The notes: generated by a model not told the origin, from the sequence alone. Positions 1-10,755 are shown, numbered from the stretch's first letter. The stretch: 64,000 nt of DNA from Orobanche coerulescens (GCA_033398695.1 CM065819.1:2591501-2655500); one strand, 5' to 3'. Numbers and translations are program-made.

Positions 1-231
1 GTTTCGAATGGTTGCACCGGAGTCATCTAATTTGTTTCTGAATACCCATCTTGTCCCCACTATAGATTGATCTCTAAGGGGAGGGACAAGCTTCCAGACT
101 TTGTTTCTTTCGAACTCCACAAGCTCCTCTTGCATAGCAAATATCCAATCAGGATCTAAAGCTTCAGCAATCGCCTTTGGTTCAATGAAGGATATAAATG
201 CTGAGGAATGACATTGATCTTGTAGATGAGT
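1..231 (-). pseudogene. Sirevirus-like Ty1/Copia reverse transcriptase, 5' fragment
   Basis: The minus strand reads in one frame through the start of a Copia RT, including AMQEELVEFERNKVW and GTRWVFRNKLDDSG. These are the usual opening blocks after the integrase-RT hinge of Copia polyproteins, and the preceding hinge resembles Sirevirus-type elements. The fragment is cut by the left edge of the window, so the catalytic YVDD part is not seen. Upstream of it (higher coordinates) the frame decays quickly. It may belong to the same old element as the minus-strand gag remnant at 5122-5551, but the link is inference. Confidence 0.8.
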
Positions 232-567
232 TGTGGAGTGGGTTTGAATGCCAACAGAGGGACTGCCGATGACTTGACCTGGGGGTGATGTTTAGTCTAT
301 TTGTGCAATCGGGGCATTTGATGATCGACAGCTGTAGAGGAGGGTACTTCAATAAGCACACCGGGATGTGTTCCTGACAAGTTTTCAAGTGGCTCCCCCT
401 CGAAATGCACCCCCCCCCCCCCCCCCGATTAAGGATTGTTCTGTGGAGTCTTAATGAGCATCCTAGAATATTGGTTTATTAGCAGCATCAGCAGTTGAAG
501 GATATGACGAATCCCCGTGAACATGCGATTTATGTCCTCTTTGCTCCCCCTTGAAGGTTGCTCCCGT
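232..567. other. Degenerate Copia hinge region, no gene
   Basis: This stretch follows the RT fragment on the minus strand and probably held the integrase-RT hinge. No continuous frame survives. It contains a run of 17 C at 410-426. Short ORFs on either strand have no recognisable domain. Confidence 0.4.
410..426. repeat. Poly-C homopolymer (17 C)
   Basis: Seventeen consecutive C residues. Such runs are slippage-prone, and the true length may differ from that given. Confidence 0.95.
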
Positions 568-2061
568 AGAAGGAACTTCTTCAGACACAACCTCAAACTA
601 ATGTTTCTCTGGAGGTCATTATTCAAGCTCTTCTTTCCCCTCCTCTTCAAAAGACGCCTACGCAACAACAAGAAATTGAAGATTCCGTAATCGCAACTTA
701 AGTCGTTTGTGAAGAGTCTCCTCCGGTTCAGAAGGCACCGACCTCATTGAAGCATCCATCTCTGAAGAAGTCTCCCCTGACTTCACTTAAGAAATCTTCA
801 TCACCAAATAAGTCAACAACTCTTCCTACTGAGAAAACAAAATCCCCTACAGCCACTTCTTTGATAACTCCGACATCCAATCAAGATCAGCCTATCATCA
901 CTCCTGATGTTCCAACAAAGCAAACCTCTGAGTCTTAACAACCTCCAGTCTCTCTTGTAAACTATACAGACTCAAAAGAATATGAGGAAACCAATAAGTA
1001 CAAGGAAGAGGAACTCACTAGAAGGTCATAAGAAGAAAAGAGTCATCTTCTCGCAGAAAAACTTGCGAGAGAAGAACAAGAAGAAAAAAAGAGGAAACGA
1101 TTTGAACATATTAAAGAGGAACAGAACAAACAAAGGAATTTCAGGAAAGAAGAAATATGGAAAGATTCCATAAATATTCCTTTGGTACAGGAGAGTCATC
1201 ATCTTTAGCTCCGCAATCACATCCATGGGATGAGATCTGGAGAAGTATGACGATTAAAGAATATGCTCCACATCGGTCGTATGCTGCTCCAAAAATAAGT
1301 GACTCCTCCTGGGATATCCCTCTATGCTCGAACGCCCATCTCTGGCAAGAATTCCCTCATTTGAGCCAATCTCTTCCTACATGAGAATGATTTTTGCTAT
1401 TGAGAGAAATCATCAGCAGAAGTTTCTCTTGAATGAATCTCAGGATATGCGGTGTATTCCTCTGTCGCCATCAAATGATATGTTGATCACAAAAAGCGGA
1501 GTATCATGAAGTCGGAGTACATGACCTACATCGTAGAGAGGAAGAATAGAGAAGAGCTGACCTTTTCTCAGGCGGACTTCCATGCCATGAACCCCTTAGA
1601 TCTTTTGTTCCTAGCAAAACATTTCTCAAGGAGGCTAGACGAACAAAGGACATTGCTCCTTATGCCCCTCTGAAGAAGTTCTTGGAGAGATTGGTACACG
1701 ACTTCTCATAGATTGACGGAGAATTTCACAACTTCTTCCCTCTACAGAATCATGCTCAACCTTTGCCTCAACCTGATGAATCCCTTCATGTGGTGCTTGA
1801 AAGACAAAACTGGGACCAACCATCGAACCTAAAGTTGGAATGGTCTACAGAAAAGTAAGTAAGGGGCCCAAGTTCTTCTTTAGACTTCGGGAAAAATGCC
1901 TCTACTTCATAGCATCTCTGGTGATGCTTATCAAATCTACTGAAAATGTGCAAACTCTATATGAAGATGCTAAGGCAATGATGCTAGAACAAATGAGGTG
2001 GTTGATTGTGGTGAGAAATTTATGCAGACAAGTTCAGATGTCGCTGAAGAACTTGGAGTGA
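568..2061 (+). pseudogene. Decayed 3' ORF of a Copia-type element (env-like position, function unknown)
   Basis: Plus-strand coding traces run through this stretch in shifting frames. The first part (about 568-940) is rich in Pro, Ser, Thr and Lys, including LKKSPLTSLKKSSSPNK. A highly charged Glu/Lys/Arg helix of coiled-coil type follows (about 1030-1160), with AEKLAREEQEEKKRKRF. After it come hydrophobic and charged blocks such as YIVERKNREELTFSQADF (about 1516-1570) and a 73-residue open frame at 1840-2061 ending just before a polypurine tract. Stops and frameshifts are frequent. A long extra ORF between pol and the 3' polypurine tract is the position of the env-like ORF of Sireviruses; that assignment is inference from position and composition, not from a recognised envelope motif. 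An unrelated plant ORF captured by a transposon is the alternative. Confidence 0.4.
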
Positions 2062-2084
2062 TGGCCTGGTCAGCAGAGGTTACA

Positions 2085-2095
2085 TAGGGGGAGAT
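2085..2095 (+). other. Polypurine-tract-like site and possible 3' LTR start
   Basis: The sequence AGGGGGAGATTGTTG is the usual Copia polypurine tract running into an LTR that opens with TGTTG. It lies right after the decayed ORF ending at 2061, as expected for the 3' end of a plus-strand element. No matching 5' LTR is in the window. Confidence 0.45.
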
Positions 2096-2505
2096 TGTTG
2101 ATACAAGAAAGTGACCCTCTTGCTTTGGTACAGAGTAAACAATTTGATTCGTACGGGAGACTCAAGCCTCTAGAGTATGGTTGACTCCGGAGGTAATGAA
2201 AATGATGTTTTTGAGCGGGAATATTTGAAGACCAGCATATATGGTGATAGTGTACAGAAGATACTTTTGTCAATGGTCACCCACCTATACAACTTTGTCT
2301 TGTTTGAATTCTTGGACTACAAATAGGTTGTTAAGATGTCTTGTCAAAGTGTCTCAAATACCACAACTGTTCATCACTGAAATACAAAGTTCACGTTGTT
2401 CTTAAATATTTCTTTAAGATTTTCAGTTTGATTAATATTCTGTATTTAATTTCCTCACTTACATGTTTAAGGACCTAAATTGATCCTAACAAAAATCTTT
2501 TCCAG
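2096..2505 (+). other. LTR remnant or intron-like spacer
   Basis: If the site at 2085-2095 is a polypurine tract, this would be LTR sequence. Its right part ends in a pyrimidine stretch and AG (TTTTCCAG at 2498-2505) directly before the Agenet exon, so it could equally be an intron end. No coding frame is convincing. Confidence 0.3.
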
Positions 2506-2797
2506 AGCGATGAGGAGACTCTTTTGGAGGAAACTGTACATGTGAAGAGACTCAGGCCATATCCTCCAGCAATTCTGGTCTGGGAGTTTACACCAGGAGA
2601 GATCGTTGGTGCGTATCACAATGATGGTTGGTGGATGGGATGTCTTGAAGAGAAGAATGATTAACACTACATAGTGTACTATGGGCACTAGAATCAGTAT
2701 TTTGGATACTTGGATGTGCAACTTCGCATTCATCAGGAGTGGACCAAGTATGAAGGCTATGAAGGACTATGGGTGTACTTGGAAAGATGAATATTAT
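2506..2797 (+). pseudogene. Agenet-domain (plant Tudor-like) exon, decayed
   Basis: One plus-strand frame reads through VKRLRPYPP, a FTPGEIVGAYHNDGWWMG block and a LDVQLRIHQEW block, ending with a GLWV-like stretch. This order (R-x-RP-x-PP, then G-x-x-V-x-A-x-x-NDGWW-x-G, then Y-x-V-x-Y, then DLR-H-x-x-W) is the signature of the plant Agenet domain, a Tudor-family fold found in chromatin and mRNA-linked proteins. Two in-frame stops interrupt it (about 2662 and 2692). The left end coincides with a good 3' splice-site context (TTTTCCAG), so it looks like one exon of a former gene. It is the only host-gene-like coding trace I found. Confidence 0.75.
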
Positions 2798-2859
2798 CAT
2801 TATGTAACATCATTTTTAATCAATAAAAACTTCTTTTCTCATTCCAAAATTAAATATTA

Positions 2860-3110
2860 CTCCCTCCGTCCCGCCCAAAGGTTTACATTTCTATCAAAAA
2901 GTAGTCCCTTTAGTAAGTTTACATATATCACTTTTTACAATCAAATCAAACAATCACTTTTTACTTTTTAATCTCCACCACTCATTCATTATCAATACTT
3001 TTTACTTTTTAATCTCCACCATATATTTAATCATCATTACTTATACCAATCATTACCTAAAATACACCAAATATACACCCTCTGTCAACCTTTGGCTGGG
3101 ATAGAGGGAG
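2860..3110. mobile_element. Stowaway-like MITE (Tc1/mariner type)
   Basis: The element starts CTCCCTCCGTCCCGCCCAAA and ends with the near-complement TTTGGCTGGGATAGAGGGAG, giving terminal inverted repeats of about 27 bp. It is flanked by TA on both sides (2858-2859 and 3111-3112). The interior is AT-rich and non-coding with internal repeats of TTTTTACTTTTTAATCTCCACC. Length is about 250 bp. These are the hallmarks of Stowaway MITEs. Confidence 0.9.
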
Positions 3111-3112
3111 TA

Positions 3113-4764
3113 GATGAAAACAAATATAGTACAGAGCGACATACCTGATACATGTGATTGTAATACCTTTATGTACTAACATAGATTGTCATCAGCAGAA
3201 CTCAGCGGATACAGCACAAACATAAGATAATGTCATCAGCAACTAAGATTAGCCTTTCAGGGGCTGAGAATGATCAGCTTCAACTTCAGTTGGAGATATC
3301 TGATCAGCAGCGACAATGTTATACATGCATCAGCACCAGTGTCATACATGCTGATAGTCATTATCACCGTCATACATGTTGATGACATTCTTCAGTAGAT
3401 AAGTTTGACTCCCTCAGCTCCAAAAATCAATAACTATACCTTTCAAGATGGCATTAGCATCAAAGAGAATTTATTCCTTGAGTTTTTCCGTAATCTTAGC
3501 AATAAATGTTGGGATTTGATAACCGTTTTGACTTCGTTACTAAGTTTGAAACAACAAGACTGTCCTTTACTCTTGTTCTAAATACCGAATATAATTTCAC
3601 CATTTTCTCCACACCACACCTATCAAAACACATAGGTGGACATGCATCTTTTTCTCTTTTTCATTTGCAGATTCTGTTGGAAAACCTTCAAGTTTTTCAG
3701 CAGGAGCTTTAACACAAACTTCTCTTCTAAGCATATAACTTTCTGACATGAAACTCATGATATTTGAAGAAAATCCTCATGATATTCTTGAAGCCAGTTC
3801 AACCATCAAACCTATGTTCACATAATCAGTTCAACGATCAAATTATGTCCATCCTTCGGAGTGGACAGAATGATCTTCTTAACACCAAGATTTGGCAAAC
3901 CATGTCTTGTACATAGAAGGAGATCAAATGCATGTTTCCATCATGTGCGCGATGCACCTTCACCCACGGTACCCAAATAGTAACCTTTTGGTTTCATCAA
4001 GTCTTCCAGGTTATTAGCCTTAGCAATAATAACAACTTGGATGATTTGACGGGATCAGGTTTCCTGCAACTGTAATGGGAGAATATTCGGCTGTGGAGGA
4101 CTTGGAAACATGTTACGGTCCTTGGTGAAACTTCCATTTGGGTGAATCATTGAAGAACATATCAAATATATAAATATTTGTTGATTATTCTGAAATTCCT
4201 TTGTATAGTCCTTTGTTATTTGATGAAAAATGTCTTGTTCTTGAACTGTGTTTCTCTTTGAGGTGATTTCCTTGCAGAATATTCAAACAGTCAGTGAACA
4301 GAACAAACAAAAAATAAGAAGAGAACAAATGAATGAAGGGAGAGAGAGAGAGAGAAATCTTTTCTCGAGATATCTGAGAAGGAAGTGGTCTTTCCAAAAA
4401 AGCATTTACTCAAATTTAGAGTTTCAAGGCACCGATAGTATCATCAGTCAGCTTGAAATTTGTCATTTTCGAGACAAAGTTGCAATGTCAGAGATTAGAA
4501 TTTACACTGACATGATCTTTCAGAATAGCTGAGGTTCCACATTCACATTATAGACTATCTTTTGAATAAACAAAACACATAAAACATACAAAAATTGTAC
4601 AATAAAATCAAAATATACAGAAATTTCTTGACAAAAGGAAATATATACAATTTGACAGTGAGTGCTCAAATTCCTGTAGTCAAAACAACCAAGTAATTAG
4701 TTTCCCTTTCGGACCCATTTGGAAATGGGTTTATTTAACACAATTTTCAAACAAGGAAAACTAT
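3113..4764. other. Degenerate region, no recognised gene
   Basis: No frame with a known domain could be read on either strand. The left part has several CATACATG-GATG-like imprecise repeats (about 3325-3385), and a short GA microsatellite lies at about 4341-4355. It is probably the eroded middle of the old Copia element whose gag and RT remnants flank it, but this is inference. Confidence 0.35.
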
Positions 4765-4766
4765 TA

Positions 4767-5072
4767 CTCTCTCCGTCCAGTTTTTAAAGTCCCATTTGCT
4801 CTCAAATATTTGTCCACAATTTAAAGTCCCACTCTACTTTTTGTACTATATTACCCTCTTTTCTTTATTTAATTACTACCTTTTTACTAATGGACCCACT
4901 ACTTTTTTCTCCAAACCACTACCTTTTTCTTTAAACCACTACCTTTTTCTTTCAAACGACTAACTTTTTCTTCCACCTACTACCTTTTTCTTTCACTCAC
5001 TTTACCTTTATCATTTTTTCTTAACCTCCGCGCCCAACATCAAATGGGACTTTAAAAAGTGGACGGAGGGAG
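4767..5072. mobile_element. Stowaway-like MITE, second family
   Basis: The ends are CTCTCTCCGTCCAGTTTTTA and its near-complement TTTAAAAAGTGGACGGAGGGAG, with TA duplicated on each side (4765-4766 and 5073-5074). The terminal inverted repeats extend into AAAGTCCCATTTG. The interior is AT- and pyrimidine-rich, with repeated ACTACCTTTTTCTTT units. It differs in sequence from the MITE at 2860. Confidence 0.9.
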
Positions 5073-5121
5073 TATAACATTCTAAAGGAAGGCAGTTTAA
5101 TGAATTTTCCTTTTTGATCTA

Positions 5122-5551
5122 TTCCATTTCTTGACAAGATATTATCACTTCTTTTGGACCCCTTTTCAAATGACAATCAGGGTGAATTCGTTCTCCACAA
5201 TTATAACACTTCCTTTCGCGAGCTTTTATTTTTGTAGTTTTTGTAGTTTTCCTTGTATCAGCGTGAGATGACGCTGATGTTTCAGAGGATAAAGATTTAA
5301 CTTTCCAAATCCTTTTGAATTTTTTAACAGAGTTTGAAAATTTGGATTTGTAATAGTTTTGGAGACGAGATCTAGTGTCAGGTGACTCTATAGTATCAGT
5401 GTGTGAAGATGCTGATGCTTTAGTATAAGCTGACGCTGAAGAGTTGTCAGTATCGGTGCAATCAGTGTGATACGGTGCTGATCTTTCGGTGTGAGTTGAA
5501 ACTCAAGACACATCATTAGCTGTTGAGAATTCATGGTCAGGTGAGGATAAG
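5122..5551 (-). pseudogene. Copia (Sirevirus-like) gag C-terminal fragment with zinc knuckle
   Basis: The minus strand reads through a Ser/Thr/Asp/Ala-rich segment, a basic segment and then a zinc knuckle CYNCGERIHPDC followed by HLKRGPKE. The knuckle is altered: CX2CX4H is kept but the last Cys is closer than in the standard CX4HX4C. Only one internal stop is seen upstream (about codon 15). It is cut at 5552 by the LTR of chromovirus D. Long gag tails with acidic-serine repeats and a knuckle fit Sirevirus-like Copia elements. Confidence 0.6.
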
Positions 5552-6026
5552 TGTAACACCCCATACAGTACTGTGGACCCCACATTGGGGCCCACCCGGC
5601 GATACCAAAACATAAATTAATCACATTATCATTCCACAAAATAAAAATTATTACCCCGATTCGGAGTTTACACATCGTACGGCTAATAGCCTCATAATAC
5701 ACAGGATCCAGTACCAGTATAAACTATATGAAGATGGAATACACTCGAAATAATAATACAACCAACAAGAGTTTATGTAAAATGGAAAAGTGAAATTTCA
5801 CAATTTTAAGCATAACCGAATAACAAATGACTTGGACCCCCCGAACTAATATCCTTCATACTCTTCGCCGTGACCGTGCTCTTCCCGTGCCTTGACCTTG
5901 CCTCGACCTAAAATACAACACAAGTATTTCGCCCAAAACCACAGGCTCAGATATACATGATAATAATTCTCAAGATATTATACAATTCAAATATACTGGA
6001 TCTCAAGGAAAAACCCAACTATTGAA

Positions 6027-6045
6027 CATACCCCTCGGGGGTATG
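6027..6045 (-). promoter_or_regulatory. C4-loop-G4 hairpin in D LTR
   Basis: CATACCCC-TCG-GGGGTATG is a perfect 8-bp stem with a 3-nt loop. The CCCC/GGGG core recurs at a similar place in the LTRs of E, F, G and H, while flanking stem bases differ but stay paired. Its role is unknown; an RNA structure in the transcribed part of the LTR is the natural guess. Confidence 0.65.
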
Positions 6046-6422
6046 AATAACCAATCACAAACCGTCGGACATACCCAATCATACATGGAATATGAACGAC
6101 CAATCAATATGGCTCAAGACGGACATCATAGTACGTCCGATCCGGAAATATGTTTGTGCACGTGTCCACCCCGTATATGGAATCCAGGATATAAGTGGAA
6201 CAATGTACCTAATTAGCCTCACAAACTACGTCTCGTGTGCACAGTCCAATACGAAAACAACAACGCATGACCATATGTGCCTGGCTAAAAATCCTACACA
6301 TAACCAATCGGCACGCAGATACGACTTCATATATGTCACGATACAAAATGACAATAAAATTCAATCAATCACACATCCAATCAAGAATCAAGAAACTCAC
6401 CGAAGTGACAATAATGATCAAC

Positions 6423-6427
6423 GAGAC
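6423..6427. repeat. Target-site duplication of the Athila-type element (left)
   Basis: GAGAC here matches GAGAC at 16837-16841, directly outside the two LTR ends. Confidence 0.95.
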
Positions 6428-7421
6428 TGATCGCTAGTTTTCGCGTAGTATTGTTTTCAAATCCGATCAATTTTAAAATTTGTAAAACCTCGGAGTATTT
6501 CCAAGGTGTCGAACCCAAGGGAATTGATGTGTCGAAAATAAAGGAATTAACTCTACTCAAAATTTGACTACTATTTAGGAGTCCGAAAAATTGTTTTGAT
6601 TCTAATTATCTAACTAAAAAAAATCGAAGAACAAAAATTGAATAAAAGATGAATAATCTAAATTAAGCAAATAAAGCAAATTAACAAGATAAAATCACAA
6701 GTCGAAAGGTAATTGATCCTAGGGTAGTATCATCTAATTGAGTTCACACAATCCATTCACTTGATTCCTTCTCCCCAAAATTTAATTCAATCCTAGAAAT
6801 AATCACTCGGTCGATCTAGAATTCCTGTCAAGGCAACCTAGAAAGATAGTTAATTAAAACCCTTTTCCCCGCCAGGGCTCAAAGAATTGAAATCACTTAA
6901 AAAGCACCAACTTATTTATCTATGATTTATTTTTCTCCGCTAGGTCTCAAGATAAAATCATATTGTGTGTCAAGTATTTCCACTAATCAATTACTCCTTC
7001 CGGACAAAATCAATTAGCTAACATGCATCGATTAAGGGCCCTTTAATCTAACATGAGATTTAACACAACTCGAACACAAGCCTAGGATGAAAGGTCAAAA
7101 GGTAATCAAAGGAATATCATGTGATCATCAATTAAATTTACTAACCCTAGAATCAATCAATGAATTAGCCAGACATAATTGAAATTAGACAAGAAATAGA
7201 TGAAGAATGCATATTATTAATATGAGAAGAGAGATTACAACCCTTATGGATGAACTCCGAGTCTTCAATCTCCCAAAAACAATAATAATTCTCCTCCAAA
7301 AAGTTCTTGCATCAAAGAAATTAATCTTGCTAAGAAGATCTAAAAATTGTAAAAGATGAAAAAGAATGATAAAGAATGATCCAATATGATAAAAGCTGCT
7401 GAAACTAGGTCTAGAAGGGTG

Positions 7422-7429
7422 TTTTTATA
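7422..7429 (-). promoter_or_regulatory. TATA box of Athila-type LTR
   Basis: CTATAAAAAC on the minus strand, in the middle of the LTR, is the only good TATA match downstream of the palindrome cluster. It is repeated exactly in the other LTR at 16378-16385. Confidence 0.6.
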
Positions 7430-7539
7430 GCCTAAGGGGGTTACATTCCCGATTAACCCTAATCTAGGAAATAAAATCTATCTAAAAGAGGTAAAATCCG
7501 TCCAAAAACGAGAGTCCGCTGGGAAGCCTTTCGGCCTGG

Positions 7540-7645
7540 CCTATCGGCCGATAGGCTGGCCGATAGTTGCTTCGTCATTCTCTTCACTCGGCAGGGCAGG
7601 GATTCCTTTCGGGCACACCTATCGGCCGATAGGCTGGGCCGATAG
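7540..7645 (-). repeat. Palindrome cluster CCTATCGGCCGATAGG, U3 of 3' LTR
   Basis: Two perfect 16-bp palindromes lie at 7540-7555 and 7618-7633. Each is followed 12-13 bp on by a partial copy GGCCGATAG. The cluster sits about 110 bp upstream of the TATA box in element sense. The same unit occurs in the other LTR and at two internal places. Confidence 0.85.
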
Positions 7646-7880
7646 GGTGGTCTGTCTCTCGCAAAATTCCGTCTTTTCCGTCCGTGACTCGACTCTTGGT
7701 CCTTTGTCTCGTTTTGGGTCCTTTTGGCTCTAAAAACCTGCAAAAACACTAAAACCAACCCAAACGCGTAATACGGCTCGACTAATCATAAATAAGCCAA
7801 ATACGAGCACATTAATCACGAAACGAGATAAAAACCTAGTATAAAATCCTAGAAATATGTGGTAAAATTACCACTTATCA

Positions 7881-7895
7881 AACCCCCCCAAACTT
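7881..7895 (-). other. Athila-type polypurine tract
   Basis: On the minus strand AAGTTTGGGGGGGTT directly abuts the LTR start TGATAAG. This is the plus-strand priming site for reverse transcription and is typical of Athila/Tat elements. Confidence 0.9.
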
Positions 7896-9221
7896 AAGCC
7901 TTGTTCGTCCCGAACAACAAAAAGAGAAGAAAAAGAAAGTCGTGAATCATCGTGCAATTCATAGTGTTCAACCTAATCAATACTATCCTGTAATTCTCTC
8001 TAAATAATCCGATTGTCGTAAAAGCGAGCTGCACTCAGAATAATGATTCCGCAAAGTAGTCAAGTTCAGTCCTAGTCATTCGTTCATGAAGAAAATCCAG
8101 CTCAAAGATTAACAAAACGTGAGTCAAATCGACCGTCAATATGAAAGGCTAAAATAAACAAGCTAGCTCGTCCCGTTACACAGTCTAGTGGCACATTTTT
8201 CACGAGTTTCATAACAAATAAACCTCGGTCAGTATTCCCTTATATATATGTTCAAGAATTTGATTCGAGTTGACCACTAGGTTAGGATCTCGGGATGTTT
8301 CATCGGGGTAATTCTAGGGTGTAACTTCCATTCTCATGTATTAGGAAACCGTTTGACGTAAAAGACACTCATGGGGCACATGGATGCTTCTAGTTACTAA
8401 TTTCCCGTCTACAGCGGAGAAACAACTCGAATATATAATTTCCGCATGTCCGAATCAAGGTCGCCGTTTTACGCGAGTAAGCAATGGTCACGCGAATACC
8501 CCGGTTACTAAGTTCCTATCATTGGCACATGTGAAATATCTAAATCACTAGTCTAATCGAGTCGTCGTTTTACGCGAGGGTAAACAACGGGTCACGCGAA
8601 TGCCCTTACTAGACTTCCTTCATAGAACAACATTATCTCAATTTTTGGGAAAAGCGGCCGACTCTAAACTCTATCTAAGTGCCAACACGACCGTGAAACA
8701 AGATCGACTCACTATCCAGAAGATGTAACCAAACGTATTGACGGTGATTTTAAAACAAGTATGTATCGTCTCTTATCTGCCAAGACCTCTACAATCACGA
8801 AAAATTTTGGACCTAAATGAATACTATGCAAAACAGAAATTACTAACTACAACTCGACTAAAACTCGACCGTTTCTTCAGAGAGAAAAACAGTGTCGTAA
8901 CATCGGTATCACACAATTAGAAGCACGAAAAATTCACTAATAAGGAAAAACTAAAGACAAGCAAGGCTATCTAAAAACAAACAACGAAAAGCAAATAAAA
9001 GCAAACATGAAATCTAAATAAAAACTACTACGACCTAATGAAAAAAAATAGAAACTAGCAAAGACACCAAACGAAAATGAACATAAAAATCTAAAAAAAA
9101 AAACTAAGCAACAAAAAACCAAAACCACGCAACACCAATATGATAAGCACAAATAAAAACAACGGGCACCAACACAAGCATATAAAGATACAAAGCAAAC
9201 AAGGTACTCACACGTAAAGAA

Positions 9222-9307
9222 ATTAACAAAGCCGCACTTCCCCCAAACTTATTTCGCATCCCAAAGGAGGAATAAGTTTGAAAAGAGAAAGGAGTGGCTT
9301 TGTTAAT
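9222..9307 (-). other. Long stem-loop with a second polypurine tract
   Basis: ATTAACAAAGCC (9222-9233) pairs perfectly with GGCTTTGTTAAT (9296-9307), and the inner arms AAACTTATT (9245-9253) and AATAAGTTT (9271-9279) also pair. On the minus strand one arm contains AAGTTTGGGGGAAG, which resembles the 3' polypurine tract at 7881. An internal second priming site or an RNA structure is possible. Confidence 0.6.
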
Positions 9308-9380
9308 GGAGTACCTGATCACTGTGGCGGAAATGGCGGGTTTGTCGGCGAGCTCGTAGTGTATACAGGGCCTGGTATGT

Positions 9381-9567
9381 CCTATCGGCCAGGCCTATCG
9401 GCCGAGAGGCTAGGCCGATAGGAACTTCTGTCTCTTACCATGCTCATATCGGGCGGGATATCGGTCGATGTGGAATTCCTGTCGACCACTGCTGTCAACA
9501 TGTAATTTTGTTTAATTTTCCTCAGCCTATCGGCCGGGCCTATCGGCCGATAGGCTCGCCCGATAGG
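9381..9567 (-). repeat. Palindrome cluster CCTATCGGCC-type, post-pol segment
   Basis: Two compound units lie at 9381-9422 and 9526-9567, each with CCTATCGGCC, a second CCTATCGGCCGA-AGGC and a closing GGCCGATAGG or CCCGATAGG. They are the same motif family as the LTR clusters. A weaker ATATCGG copy lies between them. Confidence 0.8.
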
Positions 9568-9848
9568 ATTTTCTGTTTCAGAAATTTTCTAGCTTTTTCT
9601 CTTTGCGCATAATTGGTCCCGTTTTTGCTTGGATATGGCGATGAAAGACCTGCAGGTATTCAAAACTCGGCATGCATGGATTAGAACTTAACAAAAACTA
9701 GCAAAGCTACTACGAAACTAGAAACTACAAAAATCACGCAAACGAAAAATCGAAAATAAATGAATAAAACGAACTAATATACATACATACGTTGGGTTAC
9801 CTCCCAACAAGTGCTACGTTTAACGTCTGTAGCTAGACGATACCTCAT

Positions 9849-10755
9849 TCATTCCGGGTCTTCGAGGTAAGTAACATACTTCTCTTCGTGGTGCAAGGGC
9901 TTGAAATAGTGCTTCAACCGATGTCCATTCACAATGAACTTGTTCCCATCTTCTGTCATCACGACACATGATCCATTTTGATTTACTTGAAAGACGGTGT
10001 ATGGACCAGTCCACTTTGACATCAACTTCCCCGGAAATAGACGAAGCCGTGAATTAAAAACGAGCACTTCGTCTCCCGGGACGAAGTCCTTCTTCCGAAT
10101 GCGATCATCGTGAAACTTTTTCGCTCTTTCCTTGTAAATCCTTGCATTTTCGAAAGCCTCGTTTCTCCATTCGTCGATTTCCAGCAGCTTCTCTCTTCTC
10201 GATCCACTAGCCTCAAGAAATTCGAAATTAATCCGTCTAGTGGCCCAATACGCTTTAACTTCCAGCTCTACCGGTAAATGACAGATTTCCCAAAGACGAG
10301 TGGTATGGAGACATTCCAATTGGAGTCTTATACGCTGTCCGATAAGCCCAAAGTGCATCATCTAGATATTTAGCTTGATCCTTCTTGTTCGTGACCGTCT
10401 TCTCTAAAATTTGTTTGATCTCCCGATTGGCGAGCTCGGCTTGTCCATTAGCTTGCGGATGATAGGCGGACGTAATCTTATGTTTAACTCCATATTTTGC
10501 AAGAAGGGTTCCTAACCACCTATTATTAAAGTGGCTCCCCCCGTCACTCAACAAAGCTCGTGGAGTCCCGAAACGAGTCAAAATGTTCTTATTAAGGAAT
10601 TTAATCACCACTTTCGAATCGTTCGTAATCGTCGGCATTGCCTCAACCCATCTCGATACGTAGTCGACCGCAAGTAGAATATACGAATAGCCTCGTGATT
10701 TTGCAAACGGACCCATAAAATCGATACCCCATACGTCAAACAACTCTACTTCCAT
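9849..10755 (-). pseudogene. Athila-type integrase core and C-terminus
   Basis: The minus strand carries the DDE core: [10 protein letters not shown] holds the first Asp, LLSDGGSHF the second, and [10 protein letters not shown] the Glu about 36 residues on. The C-terminal part has GDEVLVFNSRLRLFPGKL and KWTGPYTV, a typical Athila integrase tail, and the frame ends YVTYLEDPE before a stop at 9849. One frameshift near 10290 joins two overlapping frames. Integrase inserts the cDNA into host DNA. Confidence 0.9.

Larger units (their letters stand above)
5552..6427 (-). repeat. Chromovirus D 3' LTR, left part
   Basis: It starts TGTAACACC at 5552 and breaks at 6427 where the Athila-type element sits, with target duplication GAGAC. 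In element sense this is the downstream (U5-side) part. It contains the perfect hairpin at 6027-6045. No coding frame is plausible. Confidence 0.85.
6428..7880 (-). repeat. Athila-type element 3' LTR
   Basis: It matches the copy at 15390-16836 over its whole length, with few substitutions and small indels (for example near 6870). TATA-like TATAAAAA on the minus strand lies at 7422-7429. Two palindrome units lie upstream of it in element sense (7540-7645). The 99-codon minus-strand ORF across this LTR arises from the GC-rich palindromes and is not treated as a gene. Confidence 0.95.
7896..9848 (-). other. Athila-type post-pol non-coding segment
   Basis: About 2 kb lies between the integrase stop and the polypurine tract. 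No frame with transmembrane or envelope features was found. It holds an 86-bp inverted repeat with a second G-rich purine tract (9222-9307) and a palindrome cluster (9381-9567). The segment at about 8990-9180 is A-rich on the plus strand. Confidence 0.7.

Noticed and set aside
3506..4532. Short plus-strand ORFs between the two MITEs
   Set aside because: No domain, biased composition and no supporting signals; chance openness in AT-rich DNA.
5552..6430. Solo LTR of a separate family
   Set aside because: Sequence after the Athila-type element (16842-18593) completes the same LTR and leads to a purine tract and pol, so it is one split LTR.
7459..7758. 99-codon minus-strand ORF repeated identically in both Athila-type LTRs
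   Set aside because: It is open because the CCTATCGGCC palindromes lack stops; it has no domain, and it spans U3.
7896..9848. Env-like ORF expected after pol in some Athila elements
   Set aside because: No frame over about 60 codons has a signal peptide, membrane segment or known block.
9849..9960. Chromodomain at the end of the Athila-type integrase
   Set aside because: The tail ends soon after the Athila C-terminal blocks; the chromodomain-like tail is only in D, E, F, G and H.
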